Source of the DNA: Streptococcus suis
Lineage (GTDB): Bacteria > Bacillota > Bacilli > Lactobacillales > Streptococcaceae
NCBI RefSeq assembly: GCF_019794555.1
Contig: NZ_JAIMEP010000008.1
Coordinates: 40,844-104,843 of the forward strand
Length of the DNA stretch: 64,000 nucleotides
Direction: 5' to 3'
The position numbers and the translations under genes were made by a program. This document shows positions 45,718 to 55,964 of this stretch, piece after piece (within the stretch, counting starts at the first letter, position 1; every line of letters starts with the position of its first letter). Below the pieces are notes generated by a model, which had not been told where the DNA came from, did no database searches, and was given only the letters and a program-made list of their open reading frames with translations.

Positions 45718-46480
45718 CAAAGCTCCATTCATCTAAACTATTCAACACATGGGTTGGCGCAATTGGTAAATGAGCTACTTCTTCTGGTTTCGTAAAACCA
45801 GTAAGTACCAAAAGGGTTGAAAAACCATTATCAATACCTGCACGAATATCTGTCAAATAATTATCACCAACCATAATTGTCTGACTCTTTTCAGTTCCCA
45901 GTATCTCTAAAGCCTTATCCATAATGATGGATTTTGGTTTTCCAATGATGGCTGGTTTGATCCGAGTTGCAGCTTCTAATAGCGCCAATAATGAACCTGC
46001 TCCTGGTAAATGCCCACGCTCAGTTGGAATATTCAAATCTGGATTGGTGCCAATAAAGGTTGCTCCTTTTTGGATCGCTAATGTAGCAATCGTGAGTTTT
46101 TCATAAGTCAAATCAGTGTCTAGCCCAACAACGACATAGGCAGGATTAGTTGTATCCTCAACGTAACCTGCCTCATAAATAGCTGATTTTAGCCCATCTT
46201 CACCGATTACATAAACGGTCTTGTCTTTACCCAAATCATTCATATAGTCGATAGTAGCGAGACTTGCAGTGTAGATGGTTTCGAGTGGCGTCACAATATT
46301 GAATTGCTCAGCCAGCATGGCCTGCACCGTTTCAGGTCTGCGGGTGGTATTATTGGTCACAAATAAATAGGGAATTTGTCGTTCCTGCAATCGATGTACA
46401 AATCGTTCCCCAGCTGGTATGCGCTTTTTCCCTTCATAAATTGTCCCATCTAAATCAATCAAGTATCCTTGGTACGTCAT
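45707..46480 (-). CDS. TIGR01457 family HAD hydrolase (NagD-like)
   Basis: A 257-residue HAD-superfamily phosphatase of class IIA with '[17 protein letters not shown]' (nucleophile motif), '[13 protein letters not shown]', '[16 protein letters not shown]' and '[26 protein letters not shown]'. Related proteins (YutF, NagD) hydrolyse small phosphates such as glycerol phosphate or nucleotides; the substrate is not fixed. It is followed by an overlapping membrane protein gene. RBS AAGGAGG is strong. Confidence 0.93.
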   Translation of the reverse strand: MTYQGYLIDLDGTIYEGKKRIPAGERFVHRLQERQIPYLFVTNNTTRRPETVQAMLAEQFNIVTPLETIYTASLATIDYMNDLGKDKTVYVIGEDGLKSAIYEAGYVEDTTNPAYVVVGLDTDLTYEKLTIATLAIQKGATFIGTNPDLNIPTERGHLPGAGSLLALLEAATRIKPAIIGKPKSIIMDKALEILGTEKSQTIMVGDNYLTDIRAGIDNGFSTLLVLTGFTKPEEVAHLPIAPTHVLNSLDEWSFDEN

Positions 46481-46489
46481 TTTTCCTCC

Positions 46490-47107
46490 TTAATCAAATC
46501 GTGTTTCCCAATGTTTGGCATGACTAGCTTCAAAACAAAGAGCTATTTGTTCTGGTGTATTTTTCCCTAAAGATAGCTGTGGCAAGTCGTTCAGTTCAAA
46601 ATAAGCAGAGCCGATTGTTTCCGAATTTGGTTGAAATTCCCCACCAATAACCTTGCAAAGAATAAATACCTTTGTTACACGGTGTACAGACTTGGCTGGA
46701 TTATTCTTATGTTTGTCCAAAATCGCCACAACCCGTTCTGCTACAACCTCAAGTCCCGCTTCTTCTTTTACTTCTTTTATCAAATTATCCTTAACCGATT
46801 GATCTACGTCACACCAACCGCCAGGCAAAGACCAAAGCCCATCATTTTCCTGAACCAACAAGATTTTGTTATCCTGAAAAATGGCTGCGCGAGTATCAAG
46901 TTTCGGTGTCTGATAGCCAGATTCATTACAAAATAGCTCTTTCACTACTTCCAAAGGTTGCCCTGAAGGCTCCACTAACATTTCTGCCGCAATTTGCCGC
47001 ACTTCTTCAAAACGTTCAATATCATAAACATCTTTCCCATAGGCTAAACCTGTTTGAGCGATGGCTTGTAGACGCACAGCCCAATCCAACCACTTATCTT
47101 GCGTCAT
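46490..47107 (-). CDS. NUDIX hydrolase with N-terminal helical domain
   Basis: A 205-residue protein: an N-terminal ~60-residue helical domain ('WLDWAVRLQAIAQTGLAYGKDVYDIERFEEVRQIAAEML'), typical of the ADP-ribose-pyrophosphatase-like Nudix subgroup. A Nudix fold follows, with box 'GGWCDVDQSVKDNLIKEVKEEAGLEV'. The box has Gln where the family Glu is usual and Lys for Arg, but the metal-binding EE pair is intact. The start MTQDKW follows GGAGGG and overlaps the thioesterase stop by 14 bases. Substrate uncertain. Confidence 0.92.
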   Translation of the reverse strand: MTQDKWLDWAVRLQAIAQTGLAYGKDVYDIERFEEVRQIAAEMLVEPSGQPLEVVKELFCNESGYQTPKLDTRAAIFQDNKILLVQENDGLWSLPGGWCDVDQSVKDNLIKEVKEEAGLEVVAERVVAILDKHKNNPAKSVHRVTKVFILCKVIGGEFQPNSETIGSAYFELNDLPQLSLGKNTPEQIALCFEASHAKHWETRFD

Positions 47108-47834
47108 CTCTTTCCCTCCATACAATTGTAGCTTGTGCATGAATATGCCCCTCTACAACGATTTCGTGTTGGCTATGTAATGCTGTTGTAACCAATCTAG
47201 AACTCACTTGACTTGTAGGAGCTACTTCCTTGATATATTTTAATTGAATTTTTTTAGGAACATGGCAGAGCAGAAAATCGTATCCTAGCGATTCATACAT
47301 CCATTCTAAGTACTTACTATTGTTGACATGACCATTCATATCCAAATCAAAATAGCGAACCGAAAACTCCTGAACAATTGGTGCATCCAGCTCATGGTAT
47401 TTGTGTGCCCGTGGTAATTTTTTGACCTGTTCAGATAGAAATGGCTCAATCAATACTTCTGGAACTGGAGCTACCTTTCGAGTTTCAAAATCAATCAACA
47501 CAAAATAGCAGAGTATATCGAGTAAAAGATTGCCATTTTCATCATAAATATAGAACATTCGATGGCAGAAAAATTTATTATAGGCAATCGCGTCTGTCAC
47601 AATGGTGATGGATTCATTATAAGTTGGTAAGCGATGAATGTTCAGCTCATAATCAGTCACTACCCAGATTAATCCAAATTCTTCAAAAATGAATACATCA
47701 CTTCGTCCAACTGACTCTGATTGGCGTCCTGACACTCCCAGACAATATGAAATAAAAGCTGGTAATTTAATTTCATGTTGCACATCACACATATCAAATG
47801 GAATAGTTAGATTTTCTTGGTATTTTAATCCCAT
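47094..47834 (-). CDS. Acyl-ACP thioesterase
   Basis: A 246-residue double hot-dog thioesterase of the FatA/FatB-like bacterial class. The first half opens 'YQENLTIPFDMCDVQHEIKLPAFISYCLGVSGRQSE', with 'WVVTDYELNIHRLP'. The second half has 'FSVRYFDLDMNGHVNNSKYLEWMYE', whose Asp/Asn/His residues form the active site. It releases fatty acids from acyl carrier protein, tuning membrane lipids. RBS GAGGGGTGAG. It lies 13 bases downstream of hemW and overlaps the Nudix gene. Confidence 0.92.
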   Translation of the reverse strand: MGLKYQENLTIPFDMCDVQHEIKLPAFISYCLGVSGRQSESVGRSDVFIFEEFGLIWVVTDYELNIHRLPTYNESITIVTDAIAYNKFFCHRMFYIYDENGNLLLDILCYFVLIDFETRKVAPVPEVLIEPFLSEQVKKLPRAHKYHELDAPIVQEFSVRYFDLDMNGHVNNSKYLEWMYESLGYDFLLCHVPKKIQLKYIKEVAPTSQVSSRLVTTALHSQHEIVVEGHIHAQATIVWRERDDAR

Positions 47835-47847
47835 TTAACTCACCCCT

Positions 47848-48987
47848 CTACAACTCTTCAATAATAAACCGTTCAGCTACTGTATCTCCAAGAAATAATC
47901 CTTTTTTCGTCATTCTAAGCCTATGGTTCTCCTCCTGTAAGAGACCTTCATTTATTAAGTCTCTAACAACCTGACCATATCGTTCTTCAAATGAGATACC
48001 AAATTTTTCTTCAAATCGTTCAATCGAGACACCCGTTTTCTTTCTCAGGCCTAAAAACATCTCTTCTTCCATCTGCTCCGTTTTACTGAGGAATTCCTCA
48101 TGTAAACGTGAATGGCCCTTCTCACGAATTGATTTGAGATAGTGCTGAATCGGGCCTCGGTTACGATAACGCATGCCATCCAAATAGCCTGAAGCCCCTG
48201 CCCCTAATCCATAATACTCCGCATTATCCCAGTACATGAGATTATGACGACTTTCAAATCCTGGTTTGGTAAAATTAGAAATCTCATAGTGCTCAAAACC
48301 ATTTTTTTCTAACTCCCGAAGGATGTAATCAAACATATCAGATTCTACGTCCTCATTGGGGAGATGAAGATTTCCACGGCGTTGACGATTCATAAAGACC
48401 GTATGATTTTCCAAAATCAAGCTATAGAGACTCATATGGGGAATATCCAATTCTAAGGCCTTTGCAACATTGTCTTTGACTTGCTCCATTGTCTGACCAG
48501 GTAACGCATAGATAAGATCTATGGAAATATTATGAAAACCAGCTGCTTTTAGTGAAGCAATGGTTTCATAAATTTGGGCTTGATTATGACTACGACCAAT
48601 TTTTTTTAACATACGGTCATCAAAGGTTTGAACCCCCAATGATACGCGGTTACACTTAGATTTTTTTAGAACTTCAATTTTGTCTGTTGTCAGGTCACCA
48701 GGGTTAGCCTCAATAGTAAATTCCTCCAGTTGAGATAAATCCAACAAATTCTCAAGATTGGTCAAGAGGTAGTCTAATTGATCTGCTGATAAAGCCGAAG
48801 GTGTTCCGCCACCAATATATAGGGTCCGAAGGGCTGGGAGGTCGTAAAACTTGACCTCTTCCATGAGGGCAGACAAATACTCATCGACAGGTTGGTTTTT
48901 GATGAATACCTTGGAAAAGTCACAATAGTAACAAATTTGAGTGCAAAATGGAATGTGAATGTAGGCTGATGTCGGTCGTTTATTCAT
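47848..48987 (-). CDS. hemW: HemW-like radical SAM protein (heme chaperone)
   Basis: A 379-residue radical SAM protein, long annotated as oxygen-independent coproporphyrinogen III oxidase. 'IPFCTQICYYCDFSK' holds the CxxxCxxC cluster motif, 'LYIGGGTPSALS' the SAM site, and 'GVQTFDDRMLKKIGRSHN' and 'GLGAGASGYL' are family blocks. HemW proteins transfer heme rather than oxidise porphyrin. Streptococci make no heme, so a heme-handling or redox role is inferred. It is the first gene of a five-gene operon. Confidence 0.93.
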   Translation of the reverse strand: MNKRPTSAYIHIPFCTQICYYCDFSKVFIKNQPVDEYLSALMEEVKFYDLPALRTLYIGGGTPSALSADQLDYLLTNLENLLDLSQLEEFTIEANPGDLTTDKIEVLKKSKCNRVSLGVQTFDDRMLKKIGRSHNQAQIYETIASLKAAGFHNISIDLIYALPGQTMEQVKDNVAKALELDIPHMSLYSLILENHTVFMNRQRRGNLHLPNEDVESDMFDYILRELEKNGFEHYEISNFTKPGFESRHNLMYWDNAEYYGLGAGASGYLDGMRYRNRGPIQHYLKSIREKGHSRLHEEFLSKTEQMEEEMFLGLRKKTGVSIERFEEKFGISFEERYGQVVRDLINEGLLQEENHRLRMTKKGLFLGDTVAERFIIEEL

Positions 48988-49036
48988 AAAATCTATTATA
49001 GCACATTGTCAATGAAAACTTTTTTTGGAGCAACAC

Positions 49037-49065
49037 TTTACCTCACTCTAAAATATTCGTATAAT
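49037..49065 (+). promoter_or_regulatory. Promoter of the vanZ-family gene
   Basis: TTTACC (49037-49042) and TATAAT (49060-49065) are 17 bp apart, with AAAGGAG between them and the ATG. Confidence 0.6.
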
Positions 49066-49086
49066 AAAGATGAAAGGAGACTTTTA

Positions 49087-49659
49087 ATGAACAAAGAAAG
49101 AATATACGATAGCATCAATCTCATCCTGTCATTTTTAGTCTGCCGCTGGATTTTTATGACTTTTCTTTTTTTCCAGTTTTCGACTATATTTATGACCTAT
49201 GATGTCATTCCGACACTTGCGGCAATCCTGTTAATGACTGCATTTTGCTTTAACATATTTCGATTAATTTATAGACCAAAAATTTCTAGACCAACTCTCT
49301 ACTTTTTCTATTCTAGCTATATACTTCTCCTCATTTATCTCCTATTTTTCAAAAGTATCGGCGTCAAGGGTTTCAACTGGAATATCTTTTCCACCTTCAC
49401 ACAAGACCTTTTTCTCAATCCAGCTGTCTTAGTCTTTAACCTCTTATTATTTTTACCCCTAGGATTGCTCGTTCCCTTTTCTTGGAAAAAAATAACTCTT
49501 TTTATTGGTGTAATTCTGATAATTGAAGTCTGCCAGTACACTTTCTCATTAGGTTTCTTTGATCTTGGTGACATCCTGCTCAATACAATCGGTTTTGTTC
49601 TTGGAAATTTCCTTGGACGATCAGTAATTGGTCAATTCTTCAAAAACATAGTCATTTGA
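49087..49659 (+). CDS. VanZ family protein
   Basis: A 190-residue membrane protein with five hydrophobic helices. VanZ-like features include 'NLLLFLPLGLLVPFSW', 'IEVCQYTFSLGFFDLGDILLNTIGFVLGNFLGR' with the conserved Glu, Gln and Asp-Asn-type residues. VanZ proteins can give low-level teicoplanin resistance, but most housekeeping homologues have unknown roles. The start is the ATG after AAAGGAGA. Its TGA stop lies at the very edge of a MITE-like repeat. Confidence 0.88.
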   Translation: MNKERIYDSINLILSFLVCRWIFMTFLFFQFSTIFMTYDVIPTLAAILLMTAFCFNIFRLIYRPKISRPTLYFFYSSYILLLIYLLFFKSIGVKGFNWNIFSTFTQDLFLNPAVLVFNLLLFLPLGLLVPFSWKKITLFIGVILIIEVCQYTFSLGFFDLGDILLNTIGFVLGNFLGRSVIGQFFKNIVI

Positions 49660-49741
49660 ATTAGCTTTGATACATCGTCACTTTCGCCTTGCCGTACTCT
49701 AGTACAGCCTGCGTCTCAGTTCCTTGTCTGAAAGCTAATTC
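49658..49741. repeat. MITE-like dispersed repeat, full copy (family A)
   Basis: An 84-bp element with perfect 11-bp terminal inverted repeats, GAATTAGCTTT and AAAGCTAATTC. The interior includes GATACATCGTCACTTTCG, shared with 7258-7333. There is no coding capacity. The left end overlaps the stop codon of the VanZ gene. Confidence 0.8.
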
Positions 49742-49795
49742 ATTCGACTATAAAATTCAAAAAAAAAATAAATCTGGATAACTAGTCTTTAACAT

Positions 49796-49849
49796 AAAAA
49801 ATAGCTTTGAATGACGTCATCAGCAACGTTCATTCTAAGCTATTTTTTA
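49796..49849. terminator. Bidirectional terminator between vanZ-family gene and glgP
   Basis: AAATAGCTT-GAATG and CATTC-AAGCTATTT arms form a long stem with ACGT/ACGTT near the loop. A runs and T runs on both sides allow use from both genes. Confidence 0.8.
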
Positions 49850-49901
49850 TTCTAATGTTGTTCAGAGTGAGATTTTTTTAGATTATCTGTCCACTTTTAT
49901 G

Positions 49902-52169
49902 CTATTTAGCTTCCAAATGCCAGATATCATCATTGTACTGTTGAATCGTACGGTCTGATGAGAAGAATCCAGATTTGGCAATATTGACAATCACTTTTTC
50001 AAGCCAGCTATTACGGTCTTCATAATCTGTCAACATGCGTTCCTTGGTTAAAATGTAATCTTCCAAGTCTAAGAGGGTCATAAAGTGGTCATTGTGTTTC
50101 AAATTATCTTGTAAGCGCCATAGACGTTCATCGATACCACCCGCATGACGAACGACATCACTAGTAATGAAATCAATCAATGGACGGATTGTATCGCGTT
50201 CGTAGTAAGCGTATGGGTGGTAGGTTCCATTTGCATAATGATCAATAACAGTTTGACTGTCTTGACCAAAAATGTAGATGTTTTCATCACCAACCAATTC
50301 ATGGATTTCTACATTGGCACCATCATCCGTACCAATTGTCAACGCACCATTCAACATGAATTTCATATTGCCAGTACCAGATGCTTCCTTAGATGCAAGA
50401 GAGATCTGTTCGGAAATATCTGCTGCTGGAATAATATAACTCGCCTCGGTTACATTGTAGTTTTCAATCATCACCACTTGCAAATGTGGGGCAACATCTG
50501 GGTCAATTTGAATAACTTGTGACAATACTAATATTAAGTGAATAATATCTTGGGCAGTTGTATAGGCTGGTGCCGCTTTTCCTCCGAAGAATACGGTTAA
50601 TGGTCGGGTTGGGATATTCCCAGCTTTGATATCCAGATATTTGTAAATGACATATAATACGTTCATTTGTTGCCGCTTGTACTCATGCATGCGCTTGATT
50701 TGCACATCAAAAATGGATTCAGGGTTAACCTGTACACCTTGAGTTTTCGAAATATGACGTTGCAATTTCCGTTTATTATGTTGTTTGGTTTCTTCCAACC
50801 AGTCTTTAAGTTCCTTGTTTCCCTTGAAATCCAAAAGCTTTTCCAATTCACTCGCATCATGGTGATAGCCATGTCCGATTAAGCCATCAAAGTAGCTTGC
50901 CAGACTTGGGTTCGCATGCATCAGCCAACGTCGGAAGGTAATCCCGTTTGTTTTGTTGTTGAATTTCTCAGGATAAAGCTCGTAAAAAGCCTTCAATTCT
51001 GAAGTTTTCAGGATTTCTGTGTGAAGGGCCGCCACTCCATTGATGGAATAGCCATAATGAATATCCATGTGAGCCATATGAACACGCCCTTGTTCATCAA
51101 TAATGTTCACCGCTGGATCGTTCTTGACAGCTTTCGCACGACGGTCCAATTCTTCGATAAATGGTACCAGATGTGGCACAACACGGTTTAAGAAATCAAG
51201 TGGCCATTTTTCCAAAGCTTCTGACAAAATGGTATGGTTGGTATAGGCCGTCATCTTTTTCACGATTTCAACCGCTTCATCAAATGAAATACCACGAAGT
51301 TCTAACAAACGAATCAATTCAGGGATGACCAATGAAGGATGGGTGTCATTGATTTGAATTACAGCGTAATCAGGCAAATCATGCAGATTAGAACCTTTGG
51401 CAATCGCTTCATCAATCAATAGTTGCGCAGCATTGGACACCATGAAATATTGTTGGAAAATCCGAAGGACTTTTCCTTCATCCGTCGAATCATCTGGGTA
51501 AAGGAAGAGAGTCAAATTGCGGAAAATGTCTTCTTTATCAAATTCTATACCATCGTAAATGATATTATCATCTACTGAGCCTAGGTCAAACAAGCGCAGA
51601 CGGTTTTTCCGTTCCATTTTATAACCTGGTACATCAATATCATAGAGCTTTGAAGTCAGTGTGAAGTGAGCAAATGGCACCTGATAAGAAATCGGTGATT
51701 CCGTTAACCATGAATGCGGAGTAATCCACCCATTTGGAACGGCAGTCTGTTGATGGTAGGCAAATAATTGACGAAAGAGACCAAAATGATAGTTGAGGCC
51801 AACACCATCACCATTTAAACCAAGACTTGCAATCGAGTCTAAGAAACAGGCAGCTAAACGACCTAAACCACCATTGCCAAGTGATGGTTCTAGTTCCATA
51901 TCTTCAATGGTAATCAAATCTTTGCCAGCTGCAACCAACTGACTTTTCACTTCATCATAAAGTCCTAAATTGATTAGGTTGTTCGATAATAATTTCCCAA
52001 TCAAGAATTCAGCTGAAATGTAGTAAACTTTTTTCTTCTGATCGTTGGTATACTTGGCTTCACTTTGTTGTTTAGTGAAGGCTAATAAAGCATAATAGAG
52101 TTCTTGGTCTGTGCAATCTTCGATACGTTTGGCGTACATAGACTGGACAAAGTTTTGTAAGTTGATCAT
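49902..52169 (-). CDS. glgP: Glycogen/maltodextrin phosphorylase
   Basis: A 755-residue PLP-dependent glucan phosphorylase (GT35) releasing glucose-1-phosphate from alpha-1,4-glucans. Blocks: '[19 protein letters not shown]', '[13 protein letters not shown]', '[14 protein letters not shown]', '[16 protein letters not shown]' and the PLP lysine in '[28 protein letters not shown]'. It is slightly shorter than E. coli MalP/GlgP (~800). No malQ or glg synthesis genes adjoin it, so glycogen versus maltodextrin is unresolved. A CcpA-like site overlaps its start point. Confidence 0.94.
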   Translation of the reverse strand: MINLQNFVQSMYAKRIEDCTDQELYYALLAFTKQQSEAKYTNDQKKKVYYISAEFLIGKLLSNNLINLGLYDEVKSQLVAAGKDLITIEDMELEPSLGNGGLGRLAACFLDSIASLGLNGDGVGLNYHFGLFRQLFAYHQQTAVPNGWITPHSWLTESPISYQVPFAHFTLTSKLYDIDVPGYKMERKNRLRLFDLGSVDDNIIYDGIEFDKEDIFRNLTLFLYPDDSTDEGKVLRIFQQYFMVSNAAQLLIDEAIAKGSNLHDLPDYAVIQINDTHPSLVIPELIRLLELRGISFDEAVEIVKKMTAYTNHTILSEALEKWPLDFLNRVVPHLVPFIEELDRRAKAVKNDPAVNIIDEQGRVHMAHMDIHYGYSINGVAALHTEILKTSELKAFYELYPEKFNNKTNGITFRRWLMHANPSLASYFDGLIGHGYHHDASELEKLLDFKGNKELKDWLEETKQHNKRKLQRHISKTQGVQVNPESIFDVQIKRMHEYKRQQMNVLYVIYKYLDIKAGNIPTRPLTVFFGGKAAPAYTTAQDIIHLILVLSQVIQIDPDVAPHLQVVMIENYNVTEASYIIPAADISEQISLASKEASGTGNMKFMLNGALTIGTDDGANVEIHELVGDENIYIFGQDSQTVIDHYANGTYHPYAYYERDTIRPLIDFITSDVVRHAGGIDERLWRLQDNLKHNDHFMTLLDLEDYILTKERMLTDYEDRNSWLEKVIVNIAKSGFFSSDRTIQQYNDDIWHLEAK

Positions 52170-52228
52170 TCTTTTCCTCCTTTTGGAAACTTATTTATGT
52201 AAGTATTCACGATTGTTTCAGTTAAAAA

Positions 52229-52251
52229 ATGTAACCGTTTTCTATATTATA
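52229..52251 (-). promoter_or_regulatory. glgP -10 box with candidate CcpA (cre) site
   Basis: On the minus strand TATAAT (52246-52251) is followed by TAGAAAACGGTTACAT, which differs from the cre pattern (TGNAANCGNWNNCA) mainly at the first G position. Placed over +1, it would give catabolite repression of glgP. Confidence 0.5.
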
Positions 52252-52263
52252 CCTTATTCAACA

Positions 52264-52313
52264 AAAAAAGACAAGCCAAGTTCCGTACAAATAGAAATTG
52301 GTTCGTCTTTCAA
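52264..52313 (-). terminator. Terminator after deoD
   Basis: On the minus strand AAGAC-ACCAA and TTGG-GTCTT arms with a wide loop are followed by seven T. Confidence 0.65.
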
Positions 52314-52347
52314 ACGATTGCGTTTTTTTAGCAATCAAGATTTTTTA

Positions 52348-53064
52348 TCATTCATCTGCAATCAGAGTTTCCAAACCAACCTTCATCATATCAGTGAATG
52401 TGTTTTGACGCTCTTCAGCTGTAGTGTCTTCTTCTGGATTCACCAAACTATCAGAAATTGTCATAATGGCAAGTGTTTGAACACCAAACTTAGCACCCAA
52501 ATAGTAAAGTGCGGCTGCTTCCATTTCTACAGCTTTCACACCCAATTTCCCTAATTCTAAGTTCCGACTGAATAGCTTTGGAGAATAGAAACTATCTGAT
52601 GACAAGACATTGCCGACATGGGTTGTCAAGTTAAGTTTCTTAGCAATATGATAAGCCTTATCCAACAATTCAAAATCGGCAATTTGGGGCAAATCATATT
52701 CTGGCCAGTCAATATTCATCATTTTTGAATTAGTGGCTGCCCCTTGAGCAAGTACCAATTCACGGACATGAACATCCTCATTTAAAGAACCGGCTGTTCC
52801 CACACGAATCAATTTTTTTACGCCATATTCGTTAATCAGTTCATGTGCATAAATGGAAATAGATGGCATACCCATTCCTGTTCCCATCACAGAAACACGA
52901 TGACCTTTGTACGTACCTGTATAGCCAAACATATTGCGGACTTCATTGAAACAAACAGCATCTTCAAGGAAGTTTTCAGCGATAAATTTAGCACGAAGTG
53001 GATCACCAGGCAGTAAAATCTTATCAGCGATTTCACCTGGTTTTGCGGAAATATGGATAGACAT
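52348..53064 (-). CDS. deoD: Purine-nucleoside phosphorylase, DeoD type
   Basis: A 238-residue hexameric phosphorylase splitting purine (deoxy)nucleosides to base and (deoxy)ribose-1-phosphate. '[28 protein letters not shown]' (phosphate Arg), '[21 protein letters not shown]', 'RVGTAGS' and '[13 protein letters not shown]' (substrate Glu) are diagnostic; 'TISDSL' holds the catalytic Asp. It is the last gene of the rpiA-deoB-arsC-punA-deoD run, 110 bases after punA. Confidence 0.97.
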   Translation of the reverse strand: MSIHISAKPGEIADKILLPGDPLRAKFIAENFLEDAVCFNEVRNMFGYTGTYKGHRVSVMGTGMGMPSISIYAHELINEYGVKKLIRVGTAGSLNEDVHVRELVLAQGAATNSKMMNIDWPEYDLPQIADFELLDKAYHIAKKLNLTTHVGNVLSSDSFYSPKLFSRNLELGKLGVKAVEMEAAALYYLGAKFGVQTLAIMTISDSLVNPEEDTTAEERQNTFTDMMKVGLETLIADE

Positions 53065-53174
53065 GTAGATCCTTACCTTTCTTGATAATTATTCTTCTTA
53101 TTTAGATTGGAAAACGATAAAAGTACTGAAGCAAGAGTGTGAAAAGTAATCATTGTACTCTCACTTTCACCAAT

Positions 53175-53984
53175 TTACAACTCAGCCAAGATAGCTTTCA
53201 CCAAGCCCTTGAAGTTGTCCTTGATTTGCTCGGTTACTTCTACAACTTCTTCGTGATTGAGTTCCGATTGGAAACCGGCCGCAAAGTTTGTAATAGCTGA
53301 AATTCCCAAGACTTTCATACCTGAGTGAGCTGCCACGATAACTTCTGGTACTGTCGACATACCAACAGCATGAGCACCCATAGTCTTGAAGGCCAAGATT
53401 TCTGCAGGTGTTTCATAGGTAGGACCTGTCACACCTAAATAGACACCATCGTCCAACTTGATACCCAATTTTTCCGCAATGGCATGGGCTTTTTCACGGT
53501 ATTCTTTAGTGTAGGCATTGGACATATCGGGGAAACGTGGACCAAATTCATCCAAGTTTGCACCAATCAATGGGTTTTGACCTGTCATGTTGATGTGATC
53601 GGTAATGACCATCAAGGTACCTGGACCATAGCCGATACCACCTGCGGCATTTGTCACAATCACACCTTCACAACCGAGTGCTTTCATGACACGAACAGGG
53701 AAGGTCACGACCTCCATAGGATTTCCTTCATAAAAATGGAAACGACCTTGAAGAGCTAAGACTTTACGTCCTGCCAAATCACCGTAAACCAACTTACCAG
53801 CATGACCAACAACCGTTGATTTGCCCCAGTTCGGAATTTCTGCATAATCAATAACAATGGCATTTTCAACTTCTTGAGCTAATTCACCCAAGCCAGACCC
53901 CAAGATCAAACCGAATTCAGGTTTCACTAGACCTTTTTCTTCCAAGAACGCTTTTGTTTCATAAATTTTTTCTACTAATGTCAT
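53175..53984 (-). CDS. punA: Purine-nucleoside phosphorylase, trimeric type
   Basis: A 269-residue trimeric PNP mainly for inosine and guanosine. 'GLILGSGLGELAQEV' is the phosphate site, 'LQGRFHFYEGNPMEVVTFPVRVMKALG' the signature, 'VTNAAGGIGYGPGTLMVITDHIN' the nucleoside block and 'VGMSTVPEVIVAAHSGMKVLGISAITNFAAG' holds the purine Asn. Together with DeoD it covers both adenine-type and 6-oxopurine nucleosides, including inosine from adenosine deaminase. Confidence 0.97.
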   Translation of the reverse strand: MTLVEKIYETKAFLEEKGLVKPEFGLILGSGLGELAQEVENAIVIDYAEIPNWGKSTVVGHAGKLVYGDLAGRKVLALQGRFHFYEGNPMEVVTFPVRVMKALGCEGVIVTNAAGGIGYGPGTLMVITDHINMTGQNPLIGANLDEFGPRFPDMSNAYTKEYREKAHAIAEKLGIKLDDGVYLGVTGPTYETPAEILAFKTMGAHAVGMSTVPEVIVAAHSGMKVLGISAITNFAAGFQSELNHEEVVEVTEQIKDNFKGLVKAILAEL

Positions 53985-54080
53985 AAGTTCAATGATACTG
54001 GACTGTCGTCCAAATTCAATTAGCTTAGCTAATTAAACTTCCTTTCTATAATCTTTGATAAACCCTAAGAATCTAACTAT

Positions 54081-54485
54081 TTATAAAGGCAAAACTACTT
54101 CACCATCTTCTTTAACATAGGGTGTTTTCATTGGTGGCAATAATTCCAAAACTGTCTCTGAAGGACGACATAATTTAACACCCTTTGAGCTCACAACAAT
54201 TGGTCGATTGATAAGAATTGGTTCAACAACCATTGCCGAAATGATAGTATCCTCAGATGCACTTTCCCAATCAATCCCCATTTCATGATATGGTGGTACA
54301 TTGGTTCGTAACAAATCTTTAGCTGTTATTCCCATTTTGGACAATAAACCATGCAATTCTTCCTCACTTGGTGGGGTATCCAAATAATGAACAATTTCAG
54401 GTTCAATTCCTACATGTCGGATAATAGCAAGGACGTTGCGCGATGTTCCACATGCAGGATTATGATAAATCACAACTTTTTCCAT
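54081..54485 (-). CDS. ArsC family reductase-like protein
   Basis: A 134-residue thioredoxin-fold protein of the glutaredoxin-type ArsC family: 'IYHNPACGTSRNVLAIIRHVGIEPEIVHYLDTPPSEEEL' with the catalytic Cys, and 'EPILINRPIVVSSKGVKLCRPSETVLELL' with the family Arg-Pro. It could reduce arsenate with glutathione/glutaredoxin. Its place inside a nucleoside salvage operon and lack of other ars genes make a housekeeping role as likely. The ATG shares a base with the deoB stop (TAATG). Confidence 0.88.
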   Translation of the reverse strand: MEKVVIYHNPACGTSRNVLAIIRHVGIEPEIVHYLDTPPSEEELHGLLSKMGITAKDLLRTNVPPYHEMGIDWESASEDTIISAMVVEPILINRPIVVSSKGVKLCRPSETVLELLPPMKTPYVKEDGEVVLPL

Positions 54486-55696
54486 TAAACTAAAGCTCCT
54501 AAGAAACTTTCACCTATCATGGCTGTCTCCACACCAAAGTTTTCAGCAACAGTGGCTGAAATATCCGCAAAGTGACCGACTGGTAAGACTCCATTTCCTT
54601 TGAATGACTTACTGTAAGCCAAAAGTGGCACATATTCACGTGTATGGTCTGTTCCAGCATAGGATGGATCATTGCCGTGGTCTGCAGTAATCAAGAGTAG
54701 GTCATCTTCACGCATCGCATCAATAAGCTCTGGAATACGTGCATCAAACTCTTGCAAGCAGTCGCGGTAACCTTCGATGTTGCGACGGTGACCATAGACA
54801 GCATCAAAGTCAACTAGGTTTGTAAAAGTAAAACCTTCCTCGAATTCAGGCAACTGCAACGTTTCAAGCAAGACATCGACACCGTGCATATTTGACTTAG
54901 TGTGACCCATATCGTTGGTAATACCTGAACCATTGAAAATATCACTGATTTTACCAACTGAGTAAGTCGGTACACCCGCATCTGCTAGTTTGTTGAGGAC
55001 TGTTGCTTCAAACGGTGACACTGCATAGTCGTGACGATTCGCAGTCCGTGAGAAATTCCCTGGCTCACCAACATATGGACGTGCGATAATACGGCCAAGA
55101 AGAGCAGGGCGTTCAAGGGTAATCGAGCGAGCATATTCACAGATACGATACAACTCATCAAGTGGAATAATATCTTCATGGGCTGCAATCTGAAGCACAG
55201 GGTCTGCGGAGGTATAGACGATTAACTCCCCAGTTTCCATTTGGCGAGGGCCAAAGTCATCAATGACAGCTGTACCTGAATACGGCTTGTTTGCTTCGCG
55301 AATGATTTTACGACCTGAGAATTCTTCGATTTTTGTCAAAATCTCTTCAGGGAAACCATCCCAGAATGTATCAAATGGCTCAGTAATATTGAGACCCATA
55401 ATTTCCCAGTGTCCTGTCATGGTGTCTTTCCCAAGCGAAACCTCTTCCAACTTGGTCACGTAACCGGTTGGATGGCTTTCAGCAGGAACTGTCGCAAGCG
55501 CTGTATCACGAGGAATATTGCCAAGACCAATTTTTGCCATGTTTGGCACATCAAGCCCAGCTTTTTCAGAAATGTGACCGAGAGTGTCAGATTCTGTATC
55601 TGCTACACCCGCATTGAAAAATTTATCTGAGTCTGGTGCTGCGCCGATTCCGACAGAATCCATAACAACCAAGTGAACACGTTTAAATTTAGGCAT
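54485..55696 (-). CDS. deoB: Phosphopentomutase
   Basis: A 403-residue alkaline-phosphatase-fold mutase converting (deoxy)ribose-1-phosphate to the 5-phosphate. '[16 protein letters not shown]' holds the first metal Asp, '[13 protein letters not shown]' the phosphorylated Thr, and '[27 protein letters not shown]' the metal Asp/His group. It links PunA/DeoD products to RpiA and the pentose phosphate pathway. RBS AAAGGAGA. It is preceded by a ~260 nt leader with hairpins and its own -10 box. Confidence 0.97.
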   Translation of the reverse strand: MPKFKRVHLVVMDSVGIGAAPDSDKFFNAGVADTESDTLGHISEKAGLDVPNMAKIGLGNIPRDTALATVPAESHPTGYVTKLEEVSLGKDTMTGHWEIMGLNITEPFDTFWDGFPEEILTKIEEFSGRKIIREANKPYSGTAVIDDFGPRQMETGELIVYTSADPVLQIAAHEDIIPLDELYRICEYARSITLERPALLGRIIARPYVGEPGNFSRTANRHDYAVSPFEATVLNKLADAGVPTYSVGKISDIFNGSGITNDMGHTKSNMHGVDVLLETLQLPEFEEGFTFTNLVDFDAVYGHRRNIEGYRDCLQEFDARIPELIDAMREDDLLLITADHGNDPSYAGTDHTREYVPLLAYSKSFKGNGVLPVGHFADISATVAENFGVETAMIGESFLGALV

Positions 55697-55964
55697 AATT
55701 GTCTCCTTTTTTAAATCATGAGTTACAGAAAATTAATTTCCAACCATAATACCAGTAAAATATCTGGAATTTCATCTTTTAATAAATGCATTATCTGCTG
55801 CCTTCTTCGTGCTCGGATCATCCCCGAGCACCTAGAGCATAGATTCCATTCTAGAAAATCTATACTCATTCATAGGGTTTGCAAGCAATGGATAGCAAAA
55901 AACATCTATAAAATTGGAAACGAATTCTCATTAACTTCGAACGTTCGTATTTTCATTATACCAT
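55697..55964 (-). promoter_or_regulatory. deoB promoter, palindromic operator and structured leader
   Basis: On the minus strand a -10 TATAAT (55955-55960) abuts the rpiA terminator. Directly after it lies the perfect palindrome CGAACGTTCG (55938-55947), which resembles the CGAAC core of PurR PurBoxes. The ~250 nt leader to deoB then holds hairpins ATAGATT/AATCTAT (55839-55863) and GTGCTCGG/CCGAGCAC (55809-55831). No gene is seen here. Whether the leader is a riboswitch is unknown. Confidence 0.5.

Noticed and set aside
49087..49659. Glycopeptide resistance determinant because of the VanZ domain
   Set aside because: No vanHAX, vanR or vanS genes are nearby, and lone VanZ-family proteins are widespread in susceptible streptococci.
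54081..54485. Arsenic resistance island
   Set aside because: Only a single ArsC-like gene is present, inside a nucleoside salvage operon, without arsR, arsB or arsA.
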